NCBI GenBank assembly: GCA_001796995.1
Contig: MGOB01000068.1
Location: 11,746-17,167, forward strand
Reading direction: 5' to 3'
Length of the DNA: 5,422 bases
Origin: Chloroflexi bacterium RBG_16_68_14
GTDB taxonomy: Bacteria > Chloroflexota > Dehalococcoidia > DSTF01 > RBG-16-68-14
The position numbers and the translations under genes are program-made. The notes beneath the pieces are model-generated. The model worked only from the letters and a program-made list of their open reading frames with translations. It had not been told where the DNA came from and searched no databases. Below are positions 1 through 5,422 of the stretch, one piece after another. The stretch's first letter is position 1, and each line of letters starts with the position of its first letter.

Positions 1-31
1 GCAGGATCAGGATGCCCACCAGCCCTACCAT
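1..31 (-). CDS. Possible start of a leftward gene, N-terminus only
   Basis: On the minus strand an ATG at 31-29 opens a frame reading MVGLVGILIL up to the window edge. This hydrophobic run would suit an N-terminal membrane segment or signal peptide, and nine of its ten codons end in G or C. An in-frame stop at 43-41 lies just upstream, so the ATG is the first possible ATG start. There is no well-spaced Shine-Dalgarno; only a GGGG directly abuts the ATG. Ten codons are too few to be sure, and plus-strand frames across the same bases are also open, so the stretch could instead be the end of a rightward gene (one such frame stops at 54-56) or non-coding. Confidence 0.22.
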   Translation of the reverse strand, partial: MVGLVGILIL

Positions 32-40
32 CCCCGCGGG

Positions 41-82
41 TCAGCCTTCAGGCTGACTCTGGGCGACAGGCTGAAGCCTGTC
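41..82. repeat. Two adjacent hairpin-forming inverted repeats (REP-like)
   Basis: Two perfect inverted repeats lie eight bases apart. The first (41-56) has a 6-bp stem, TCAGCC/GGCTGA, around TTCA. The second (65-82) is GACAGGCT, GA, AGCCTGTC, an 8-bp match that extends outward by G-C pairs if C64 is bulged. Both contain the octamer CAGGCTGA, as a direct repeat at 49-56 and 67-74. The unit lies between the DinB gene and whatever lies to the left. Paired short palindromes in intergenic DNA are typical of REP/REPIN or MITE-like dispersed repeats, but copy number cannot be seen from one window. They could also act as a bidirectional terminator, although no T-run follows on either side. The hairpins are seen directly; the repeat-family call is inference. 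Confidence 0.55.
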
Positions 83-94
83 CCACATGGAAGA

Positions 95-103
95 TGCTAC
101 AAT
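95..103 (+). promoter_or_regulatory. Extended -10 promoter for the DinB-like gene
   Basis: TGCTACAAT matches the extended -10 consensus TGnTATAAT at all but one base. No recognisable -35 box sits 16-18 bases upstream; that position falls inside the second hairpin repeat. This fits an extended -10 promoter, which can work without a good -35. A start seven bases downstream would fall near 110, only about eight bases before the ATG at 118, giving a nearly leaderless mRNA. Confidence 0.45.
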
Positions 104-117
104 GGCGCTGAACTCCC

Positions 118-627
118 ATGTCGCCTCGCTTCGCGCCGGAGTACGACGAAGGGCGCTGGCTGCTGAAGGCGCTTCGGGAGGCCGCGTACGAGCTGGAGGC
201 GCAGCTCTGGGGTCTGGACGAGGCGGAGCTGCGCTGGCGTCTGGCGGACGACGCCTGGTGCCTCAAGGAGATCGCCGCCCACCTGCGGGACTGCGAGGAG
301 CACTTCCTCCAGTCGCTGGAGCTCGTCGTATTCCAGGAGCAGGCGCGCATCCCCGCCTTCGACGCCGACGCCCTGGTGCTGGAGCGCGACTACCGGGAGA
401 TCGACCTGGAGGGGGCGCTAGAAGGCTTCGCCTACCTGCGGCATCGGGCGGTGAACCTGCTCTGGAGCATGGCGCCGGACTGGGAGCGCACCGGCCTCCA
501 CCCCTACCTGGGGCCGGTCAGCATCGCCCAGCTCGCCCGCCAGCAGAGCGAGCACGACCTGGAGCACCTCTGGCAGGCGCGGCGGCTGCGGGAGAGGCTG
601 GCGGAGCGGACGCCTTCGTCCCGCTAA
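118..627 (+). CDS. DinB-family (DinB_2-like) putative metal-dependent protein
   Basis: This 169-residue protein has the length and pattern of the DinB/YfiT four-helix-bundle superfamily. After an N-terminal helix (about 12-33) comes the family signature W-C-L-K-E-I-A-A-H-L (47-56), which supplies the first histidine, H55. A long middle helix pair follows. The C-terminal helix carries SEHDLEHLWQ (144-153) with H146 and H150. H55, H146 and H150 form the usual three-histidine metal site, so the site looks intact. Characterised members include metal-dependent thiol transferases using bacillithiol or mycothiol, maleylpyruvate isomerase relatives and DNA-damage-induced proteins of unknown role; the substrate here cannot be read from sequence. 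There is no signal peptide or membrane segment, so it is cytoplasmic. No Shine-Dalgarno precedes the ATG at 118, but the extended -10 at 95-103 makes a nearly leaderless start plausible. The gene is monocistronic and ends 47 bases before the stop of the convergent hydrolase gene. Confidence 0.88.
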   Translation: MSPRFAPEYDEGRWLLKALREAAYELEAQLWGLDEAELRWRLADDAWCLKEIAAHLRDCEEHFLQSLELVVFQEQARIPAFDADALVLERDYREIDLEGALEGFAYLRHRAVNLLWSMAPDWERTGLHPYLGPVSIAQLARQQSEHDLEHLWQARRLRERLAERTPSSR

Positions 628-652
628 CGGCATGGCGGCTCTGCGAACTCGA

Positions 653-679
653 CGTGACTGCGGGCCACGCTCGGTCACG
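653..679. terminator. Weak inverted repeat between convergent genes
   Basis: CGTGAC (653-658) and GTCACG (674-679) are perfect inverse complements separated by 15 bases. They lie in the 47-base gap between two converging stop codons, and the right arm includes the hydrolase stop. A bidirectional terminator would be expected here, but the stem is only 6 bp, the loop is long and no T-run follows on either strand. The remainder of the gap shows nothing else. Confidence 0.2.
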
Positions 680-1525
680 CCAGCACGCCGAGGATCTCGT
701 CCAAGTGATCGAAGATGAGGAGATGGCCCTCGCCGGGATAGAACCTGGCGCGGCAGTTGGGGATGGCCTGCGCCTGGTAGCGGCCCATGGAGGGAGGCAC
801 CATCGTGTCCGCTTCCCCCTGCCAGAGATGGATCTCCATGGCGATGTCCTCCAGGCGAAAGCCCCAGGGCCGGGCAAGGAGCGTCAGTTCCCACGCGGCG
901 CCGCGGCCTCCCTGGCGGAGGGGCTCGGCGACACTCTGCACGGCCCATGCCCTGAATTCAGGCTGGGCTAGAACGGCCCTGTCGGACTTGGGCCCGGACC
1001 GGCTCTGCAGCGCGATGAACTGCCGCGTAACATGCCGTGTTATTCTGCTCAACAGCCACATCACCACGCGGACAGACCAGGGGACGGCACGCGCCAGCCT
1101 CATCAGCAGGCGAAGCGCCCCAGCCATACCCTGGGTGGCTTGCGGGGCATCGAACGGGCCAACACCGCTCACGATGGCCGCCGCTGTCACGCGCTGGGGT
1201 ATCTTGAGCGCGCACGCGACGACGTGCGGTCCGCCGGCGGAAACGCCCAGAACGGCGAAACGCTGGATGCCGAGCGCGTCCGCCACCTGGGCCACATCGT
1301 CGGGCCACTCAGCCATGGTACGACCGGGCTTGAAGTCCGACAGCCCGAAGCCCGGCCGGTCGAGCGCGATCACTCGCACCCCGTGCTGCCGGGCGGGGCA
1401 TCCATGGGCTGCGCCTCCACGCGCGATCCCGGGGAGCCGTGGAAGTAGAGGAGGGGTTTGCCTTTGGCGTCGCCGTACTCTTCGTAGCCGAGGGTCCGCC
1501 CGTCCTTGAGCGTGAGGGGGCTCAC
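675..1525 (-). CDS. Alpha/beta hydrolase, interrupted by one frameshift
   Basis: Two frames together encode one alpha/beta hydrolase. Frame one starts at GTG 1525 and runs to a TGA at 1372-1370. It holds the oxyanion-loop motif FHGSPGS (residues 28-34). The second frame continues from about 1397 to the TGA at 677-675, with RVIALDRPGFGLSDF and all three catalytic elements. Rejoined, the protein is about 283 residues, normal for the family, with nucleophile S96 in GVSAGG, acid D240 in GEADTMVP and H268 in GEGHL. A cap region with a hydrophobic helix lies between the nucleophile and the acid. There is no signal peptide. The nearest types are proline-iminopeptidase, haloperoxidase or epoxide-hydrolase-like esterases; the substrate is unknown. 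The start overlaps the UPF0182 stop by GTGA and has GAGGG six bases upstream, so coupled translation is likely. As read, the catalytic half would need a restart at GTG 1379 and would lack the oxyanion loop. The gene is either a recent pseudogene or a sequencing or assembly error. Confidence 0.85.
1391..1399 (-). other. Apparent one-base deletion (frameshift site) in the hydrolase gene
   Basis: On the coding strand this spot reads GCCCCGCCC. Upstream codons give ...VEAQPMDA in frame one; downstream codons give ARQHGVRVIAL in the second frame. Restoring one base (for example GCC-nCC-GCC) merges them into a continuous, family-like stretch. The shift could lie anywhere from about 1391 to 1425, but the C-rich run is the likeliest position because length errors and slippage favour such runs. 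No canonical slippery heptamer is visible. Confidence 0.7.
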
Positions 1526-1536
1526 GGTCCGCCCTC
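1522..1536 (-). promoter_or_regulatory. GTGA stop/start overlap with ribosome binding site
   Basis: The hydrolase GTG (1525-1523) and the UPF0182 TGA (1524-1522) share two bases in a four-base GTGA overlap. GAGGG at 1536-1532 stands six bases before the GTG, inside the last UPF0182 codons, and is a reasonable Shine-Dalgarno. This decides the hydrolase start and indicates re-initiation by ribosomes that have just finished UPF0182. Confidence 0.65.
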
Positions 1537-4371
1537 GGTCAGCGCCGCCAGGCGGCGCAGGATCTCCTCCAGCCGCTGGATCTCCTCGCCGTAGCCGGCG
1601 AAGTCGCCCTGCTGGAGGAGCCGCTGCGCCCGCTCGAAGGTGTCGTTCGCCTCCTGGATGAGCGCCTCGATGTCGCCCGGCAGGGCGGTCGTGGGCTGGG
1701 GCGTCGGCGTCGGCTGGGGCGAGGCGCCGGGGGTCGCGCCGGGAGTGGGGCTGGGACCCACCGGCCCCTCCACGATAGGCGTCGTGGCCTCCACCAGCCC
1801 CAGCATCACCTGGAGGGCGCGCTCCAGCGTCGGCTCCATGGCGATGTTGTTGCCGTTGACCACCACCACGCGCTTGAGCTCGGGCAGGCTGCTGGCCGTC
1901 GCCTGGAGGTAGATGGGCTCGACGAAGAGGTTCCCCTCACCGATGGGGATCATGAGCAGGTTGCCCCGGATCACCTGGGAGCCCGACTGGTTCCACAAGC
2001 TGATCTGCTGGGAGATGGTGGTGTCCTGGTCGATGCGGGACTCCACCTGGGAGGGCCCGAAGACCAGCGTTTCGGTAGGGAAACGGAAGGCGAGGAGCTT
2101 GCCGTAGCGGTCGCCGTCGGAGCGGGCGGCCAGCCAGGCGATGGTGTTCTTCCGCTCTCCTCTGGGGCGGAAGGGGAGGATAAGGGCGAACTCCGCCCGC
2201 TCCTCGCCCGGCAGCCGCATGATCACGTAGTAGGGCTCGATGGGCTGCTCCTGGTCGATGAACACCTCGGTGGGGATGTCCCAGATGTCCTCCCGGTTGT
2301 AGAGGGCGCCGGGGTCCTGGATGTGGTAGGTGAGGTAGAGCTGCGCCTGGATCCGGAACAGCTCCTCCGGGTAGCGCACGTGGGCCCGCAGCAAAGCGGG
2401 CATCTCATCGAAGGGGGTGAACAGGTCCGGATAGATGCGGTCATAGACCCGGGCGATGGGATCGTTGGGATCGATGAGGTAGAAGGTGACGGAGCCGTCG
2501 TAGGCGTTGACCACGACCTTCACGCTGTTGCGGATGTAGTTCAGGCCGCCCAGCCTGGTGGAGTAGGGGTAGCGGTCGGTGTGGGTATAGGCGTCCTGGA
2601 CCCAGAAGAGCTGCCCGTCCGCCACGACCAGGTAGGGATCGAAGTCCAGGCGCAGGAAGGGCGCGATCGCCTCGATCCGCTCCCGGATGTTGCGGCGATA
2701 GAGGACGCGGCTCTCGTCGTTGAGGGCGTCGCTGATGAGGATGTTGGTATCGGCGAACTCCCAGGCGTAGACGATGCGCCGTAGGAACGAGCTGAGACGG
2801 ACGCCGCCTTCCCCTTCGAACCGTGTCGTCGCCGCCTCCTCGCCGATGGGGTAGTCGAACTCCTCCTCTTCCGCGTTGACGATGACGTAGTGCTCCGGCA
2901 TCTCGCCGTAGTAGATCTGGGGACGCTCGATGGGCAGCTTGCCCGCGGGCGGGATGTCCTTGACGAAGAATTCCGGCAGGCCCTCCTCCACCACCTCGTT
3001 GACCGGCACCATAGTCAGGCCGTAGCCGTGGGTGAACTGGAGGCGACGGTTCACCCAGGTCTGGGCGGTGGCGGGCAGCCGGCCTGGATCCAGCTCGCGG
3101 GTCGCCAGCATCACCTGGCGCAGCTCGCCGCCGATCTCGTACCGGTCCACGTCCACGCCGCGGAACTCATAGAGCGGCCGGATGGTCTGGAGCTGGTTCA
3201 GCGTCTGGAGCAACGGCCGGGCGTCCCAGAGCCGGATGTTCTGGATCGTCTCCGGGTTGCCCGCCAGCTCCTCGGGGGTGACGAACTCGCGGGCCGGGAA
3301 GGGCAGCTCCTCGATGCGGTCCAGGGCGTAGGCGGCGCGGGTGGCGTCGATGTTGCGCTGGATGAACTTCCGCTCCTGCGCCAGCTCGTTCGGCTCCACC
3401 TGGAAGCGCTGGACGGTGGCCGGGTAGATGAGCCCGCCGACGATGGCGGCCACCACCCAGAGCACGACCGCGCCGATGGGCAGGACGAGCAGCCGGCGCC
3501 GGAAGAGGCTGATAAGGATGGCGAGGGCCACGAAGGAGGCGAAGCCCATCAGGACGTAGGTGACGGGCAGTTGGGCGTTGATGTCGGTGTTGCCCGCGCC
3601 GAAGGCCGCCCCCCGCTCCGAGTAGACCAGGGAGAACCGGCCCAGCCAGTAGCGCCAGATGAAGAGGCCCACCACCGCCACCAGCAGCAACGAGACGTGG
3701 GGCCTGGCCAGCGGCGGCCCCCAGGTGAAGCCCCCCAGCACCAGCCGCAAGGCGTATAAGCCGCCCACGACTATGGTGGTCAGGATCACCAGCCCCAGCG
3801 ACCAGCCCAGGATGAAGTTGAGGGCGGGCAGCCGGAAGACATAGAAGCCGATGTCCTTATGGAACGCGGGGTCCTCCTTGCCGAAGGGCTGGCTGTTCAT
3901 GAAGAGGAGGATGGTGTCCCACTGGCCGGCAGCCTGGCCACCGAAGATGACGGCCAGGAAGAGCGCCATCGCCACCACCACCACCAGCCCGACCCGGCGG
4001 ACCGCCGTCGGGTCGGCGCCGGCCAGGACGAAGGATGACTTGCCCTCGCCGCCGGCGATCCCGCGGAGGGCCAGGAGCACGTTCAGCCCGAAGAAGAGCA
4101 GGAAGACGCCCGCCCCGGCGAAGAAGAGCCAGACGCGGGTGACGATGCGCAGCCGGTAGACGGACTGATAGTCGACGCTCTCGAACCAGAGCCAGTCCGC
4201 GTAGATGCCTTTAACGATGCTGGCGACGATGAAGAGGAGGAGGAGCAGGACCAGCGGCACCACCCAGCGCAACAGCCCGCCCGGCAGGCGCCGGGGACGG
4301 CGAAACTGAAAGAGACCGGGCGGCGGCCCGAGATCCGCTCCTTCCTCCGATGGCTGGAAGTGGAAGGCCAT
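1522..4371 (-). CDS. UPF0182 family integral membrane protein
   Basis: This 949-residue protein belongs to UPF0182 (COG1615), whose biochemical role is unknown. Seven hydrophobic segments lie near residues 35-54, 78-102, 126-146, 182-210, 226-243, 269-289 and 296-317. A basic RRPRRL patch precedes the first, suggesting a cytoplasmic N-terminus. Residues about 320-865 form the large soluble part, probably outside the membrane. It has blocks I associate with the family: DWLWFESVDY (59-68), VQRFQVEPNEL (320-330), IRLWDARPLLQT (379-390), TRELDPG, FTHGYG (446-451), IAPFLRLDFDPY (569-580), YPYSTRLGGLNYIRNSVKVV (601-620), RYPEELFRIQ and LPELKRVVVV. The tail has a Pro/Thr/Ser linker (about 868-896) and then a helical segment with QQGDFAGYGEEIQRLEEIL (920-938), a frequent UPF0182 ending. 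The length is normal and the frame intact. ATG 4371 is the first start after the in-frame stop at 4434-4432; its Shine-Dalgarno is poor. The gene is probably co-transcribed with the hydrolase downstream. Confidence 0.95.
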   Translation of the reverse strand: MAFHFQPSEEGADLGPPPGLFQFRRPRRLPGGLLRWVVPLVLLLLLFIVASIVKGIYADWLWFESVDYQSVYRLRIVTRVWLFFAGAGVFLLFFGLNVLLALRGIAGGEGKSSFVLAGADPTAVRRVGLVVVVAMALFLAVIFGGQAAGQWDTILLFMNSQPFGKEDPAFHKDIGFYVFRLPALNFILGWSLGLVILTTIVVGGLYALRLVLGGFTWGPPLARPHVSLLLVAVVGLFIWRYWLGRFSLVYSERGAAFGAGNTDINAQLPVTYVLMGFASFVALAILISLFRRRLLVLPIGAVVLWVVAAIVGGLIYPATVQRFQVEPNELAQERKFIQRNIDATRAAYALDRIEELPFPAREFVTPEELAGNPETIQNIRLWDARPLLQTLNQLQTIRPLYEFRGVDVDRYEIGGELRQVMLATRELDPGRLPATAQTWVNRRLQFTHGYGLTMVPVNEVVEEGLPEFFVKDIPPAGKLPIERPQIYYGEMPEHYVIVNAEEEEFDYPIGEEAATTRFEGEGGVRLSSFLRRIVYAWEFADTNILISDALNDESRVLYRRNIRERIEAIAPFLRLDFDPYLVVADGQLFWVQDAYTHTDRYPYSTRLGGLNYIRNSVKVVVNAYDGSVTFYLIDPNDPIARVYDRIYPDLFTPFDEMPALLRAHVRYPEELFRIQAQLYLTYHIQDPGALYNREDIWDIPTEVFIDQEQPIEPYYVIMRLPGEERAEFALILPFRPRGERKNTIAWLAARSDGDRYGKLLAFRFPTETLVFGPSQVESRIDQDTTISQQISLWNQSGSQVIRGNLLMIPIGEGNLFVEPIYLQATASSLPELKRVVVVNGNNIAMEPTLERALQVMLGLVEATTPIVEGPVGPSPTPGATPGASPQPTPTPQPTTALPGDIEALIQEANDTFERAQRLLQQGDFAGYGEEIQRLEEILRRLAALTEGGP

Positions 4372-4408
4372 AGGAAAGGCGTCGCGCGTACCGGCGCGGC
4401 TACCAACG

Positions 4409-4437
4409 ATGGTATACCACCGGAACGTCCCTTACAA
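4409..4437 (-). promoter_or_regulatory. Candidate promoter for the UPF0182-hydrolase pair
   Basis: Reading leftward, TTGTAA (4437-4432, four of six matches to TTGACA) is followed after 17 bases by TACCAT (4414-4409, four of six matches to TATAAT, including the first two and last two positions). An alternative -10, TATACC at 4416-4411 with an upstream TGG, would act as an extended -10. Transcription would start near 4402, about 31 bases before the ATG. Both hexamers are moderate matches, but the spacing and location are right, and this AT-richer patch stands out in otherwise GC-rich DNA. Confidence 0.4.
4410..4419. promoter_or_regulatory. 10-bp palindrome overlapping the UPF0182 promoter
   Basis: TGGTATACCA is a perfect self-complementary decamer. 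It covers the candidate -10 region of the UPF0182 promoter, and a further TACCA lies at 4401-4405. A repressor half-site arrangement at this spot would block transcription, so an operator is conceivable. A 10-bp palindrome can also arise by chance, and no regulator gene is adjacent. Confidence 0.22.
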
Positions 4438-4442
4438 GCAGA

Positions 4443-4463
4443 GGCCGTCCGCCATCACGGGCC
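4443..4463 (-). terminator. Weak hairpin downstream of the ferritin-like gene
   Basis: GGCCGT (4443-4448) can pair with ACGGGCC (4457-4463) with one bulged G, leaving an eight-base loop. It begins about 33 bases past the stop of the ferritin-like gene and precedes the UPF0182 promoter, which is where a terminator would sit. The leftward sequence after it (TCTGCTTG) is only mildly T-rich, so intrinsic termination would be inefficient. Confidence 0.2.
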
Positions 4464-4495
4464 CTATCGAAAGGGGCGTTCGCTGCGAGGAAGGG

Positions 4496-5422
4496 CTACG
4501 GGTTCTCGATGACGTCCTGGAGGGCCGGCACGATCTGGCCCGCCCGGTCGTAGATGGAGGCAGCTTCCAGCGTCTGAAGGTACGTCCGGAGCTGCGCCTG
4601 GCGCAACTCCTTCAGCCGCGCCTTCCCCTCCTGCACCGTATCGCCCAACGCCAGGATGAAGGCCTCGCGGAGCGGCTTGTCCCGCCGCAGGTCGGCGGCC
4701 AGCATCGCCTCGCCCCGGTTGAGCCAGCCGTGCACGGCTGGCAGGCGATCGGGGTCAGTGCGGAGGTTGTACTTCAGGTGCTCGACGCCGTAGGCCAGGT
4801 GGCGCCGCAGGTCCTTCGCCGCGTTCTCGAAGAGCTGGCGATCCGCCTGCGAGCGGCCGATGCGGTCGCCCCACTCGCAGAGGGCGAGGGTGAAGGAAGC
4901 GCGCAGGATGTTGATGTAGACGACGAGCTCGGTGAACTTGAAGGCGGCGTACACGGTCCGACTCAGGAACCCGGGCATCTCCACACCCAGGCCGCCGCCG
5001 TTGGCCAGCGCCCGCTTGCGGAAGGCCTCCACGTGACGGGCCTGGTCGAAGATCTGGGTGGCGAGGAAGAGCTTGACCTCGTGGTAGCCGTAGGAGATCT
5101 CCTTGAGCCAGCCCGCCTGCATCTGGGTCGAGTTGTACTGCTGCTCCGACAGGTTGGTGTAGATCTGGTCGAGGGCGGCCTCGATGTGCTCGGGCAGCGG
5201 CTCGATGGCGTCCCAGGAGACCTGGGTGGCGGGCGCCCAGCGCTGCTGGATGGCCAGCTCGTAGAGGTCGGCGGTGTTGTCGGCCCAGACCTCGTGCTTG
5301 TCGTAGATGGTATAGGGCGCGGGCAGCCCCCGCCGGTCGCCTTGGGCCACCCATGCGCCGCGGGGCGTGTCGTTCTCGTAGGGCCAGTGGTCGGGCACGT
5401 AGCCGTAGGAGCCCACGTCCGC
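4496..5422 (-). CDS. Ferritin-like, monooxygenase-hydroxylase-like protein with degenerate di-iron site, 5' partial
   Basis: The frame is open to the window edge. GTG 5416 is the only visible start, but the codons before it (GCG GAC) are open and hold no Shine-Dalgarno, so the true start is probably outside. Numbering from that GTG, 306 residues are seen, largely alpha-helical. LYELAIQQRW (51-60) plus a following W68-D69 resembles the first helix of R2-like and multicomponent-monooxygenase subunits. FDQARHVEAF (123-132) and KDLRRHLAYGVEHL (201-214) sit where this superfamily normally has two D-E-x-R-H iron-binding motifs. Both histidines (H128, H206) remain, but the Glu positions are Q125 and L203. 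E163 in FTELVVY may be the helix-E Glu. Loss of ligands, and the C-terminal pattern of DPDR...GWLNRG, recall the non-catalytic beta subunits of toluene/phenol/methane monooxygenases. No reductase, coupling protein or alpha subunit is visible. The family is called with fair confidence; the function is unknown. The gene ends 124 bases before the UPF0182 start and may be a separate transcript. Confidence 0.75.
   Translation of the reverse strand, partial: ADVGSYGYVPDHWPYENDTPRGAWVAQGDRRGLPAPYTIYDKHEVWADNTADLYELAIQQRWAPATQVSWDAIEPLPEHIEAALDQIYTNLSEQQYNSTQMQAGWLKEISYGYHEVKLFLATQIFDQARHVEAFRKRALANGGGLGVEMPGFLSRTVYAAFKFTELVVYINILRASFTLALCEWGDRIGRSQADRQLFENAAKDLRRHLAYGVEHLKYNLRTDPDRLPAVHGWLNRGEAMLAADLRRDKPLREAFILALGDTVQEGKARLKELRQAQLRTYLQTLEAASIYDRAGQIVPALQDVIENP

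Noticed and set aside
41..82. Short CRISPR-like array or riboswitch
   Set aside because: There are only two short palindromes with no regular spacers and no repeat beyond eight bases. The stretch is also too small for a known riboswitch fold.
87..971. Long plus-strand open frame covering the DinB-like gene and the gap
   Set aside because: It overlaps DinB in another frame and then runs antisense to the hydrolase. Its product is Ala/Gly/Arg/Pro-rich low complexity, typical of a GC-rich shadow frame.
1391..1399. Programmed -1 ribosomal frameshift in the hydrolase gene
   Set aside because: A -1 slip would join the two halves, but GCCCCGCCC is not an X-XXY-YYZ slippery heptamer, I see no stimulatory structure, and alpha/beta hydrolases are not known for it. 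Deletion or sequencing error is simpler.
787..1509. Plus-strand open frame opposite the hydrolase
   Set aside because: The minus strand carries the hydrolase motifs GVSAGG, GEADTMVP and GEGHL. The plus-strand product has no recognisable motif.
1684..1770. Tandem repeat encoding the Pro/Thr stretch
   Set aside because: The DNA is low complexity but has no clean repeating unit. It is explained by the linker's amino-acid composition.
2890..3759. Long plus-strand open frame opposite the UPF0182 gene
   Set aside because: It is the antisense of a complete, clearly recognisable UPF0182 frame. High GC content suppresses stop codons on the opposite strand, and its composition (rich in His, Gln, Asp, Val and Gly) resembles no protein family.
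4468..4482. CGAA...TTCG hairpin in the gap before UPF0182
   Set aside because: The stem is only 4 bp with a 7-base loop and no T-run, well within chance.

Overview
The window comes from a GC-rich bacterial chromosome. Start codons are ATG or GTG, third codon positions are almost all G or C, and two of the three visible gene starts lack a clear Shine-Dalgarno sequence. UPF0182 membrane proteins occur mainly in Actinobacteria, Cyanobacteria, some Firmicutes and Chloroflexota. Together with the gene mix, this suggests Chloroflexota or an actinobacterium-like lineage. That is inference; no taxonomic marker gene is present. I see no tRNA, rRNA, CRISPR array, integrase or transposase.

Layout, left to right. 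Positions 1-117 are a short intergenic region. It holds two adjacent hairpin-forming inverted repeats (41-56 and 65-82), a strong extended -10 promoter element (95-103), and perhaps the first codons of a leftward gene (31 to 1). A rightward gene at 118-627 encodes a DinB-fold protein with an intact three-histidine metal site. It converges on a leftward gene pair. The upstream gene of the pair (4371 to 1522) encodes a complete 949-residue UPF0182 membrane protein with seven membrane segments, a very large extracytoplasmic part, a Pro/Thr linker and a short helical tail. Its stop codon overlaps by four bases (GTGA) the GTG start of an alpha/beta hydrolase (1525 to 675). The hydrolase is broken by an apparent single-base deletion near 1391-1399. 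Upstream of the UPF0182 gene is a 124-base gap with a plausible promoter and a 10-bp palindrome. Beyond it, 5422 to 4496 holds the C-terminal 308 codons of a ferritin-like protein, cut by the window edge. It resembles the hydroxylase subunits of bacterial multicomponent monooxygenases but has lost Glu ligands of the di-iron site.

The genes do not form an obvious pathway. The only firm functional link is the overlapping UPF0182-hydrolase pair, which is probably co-transcribed and translationally coupled. The window looks mostly like ordinary chromosome. The items most worth checking are the frameshifted hydrolase, the degenerate di-iron protein and the double-hairpin repeat.
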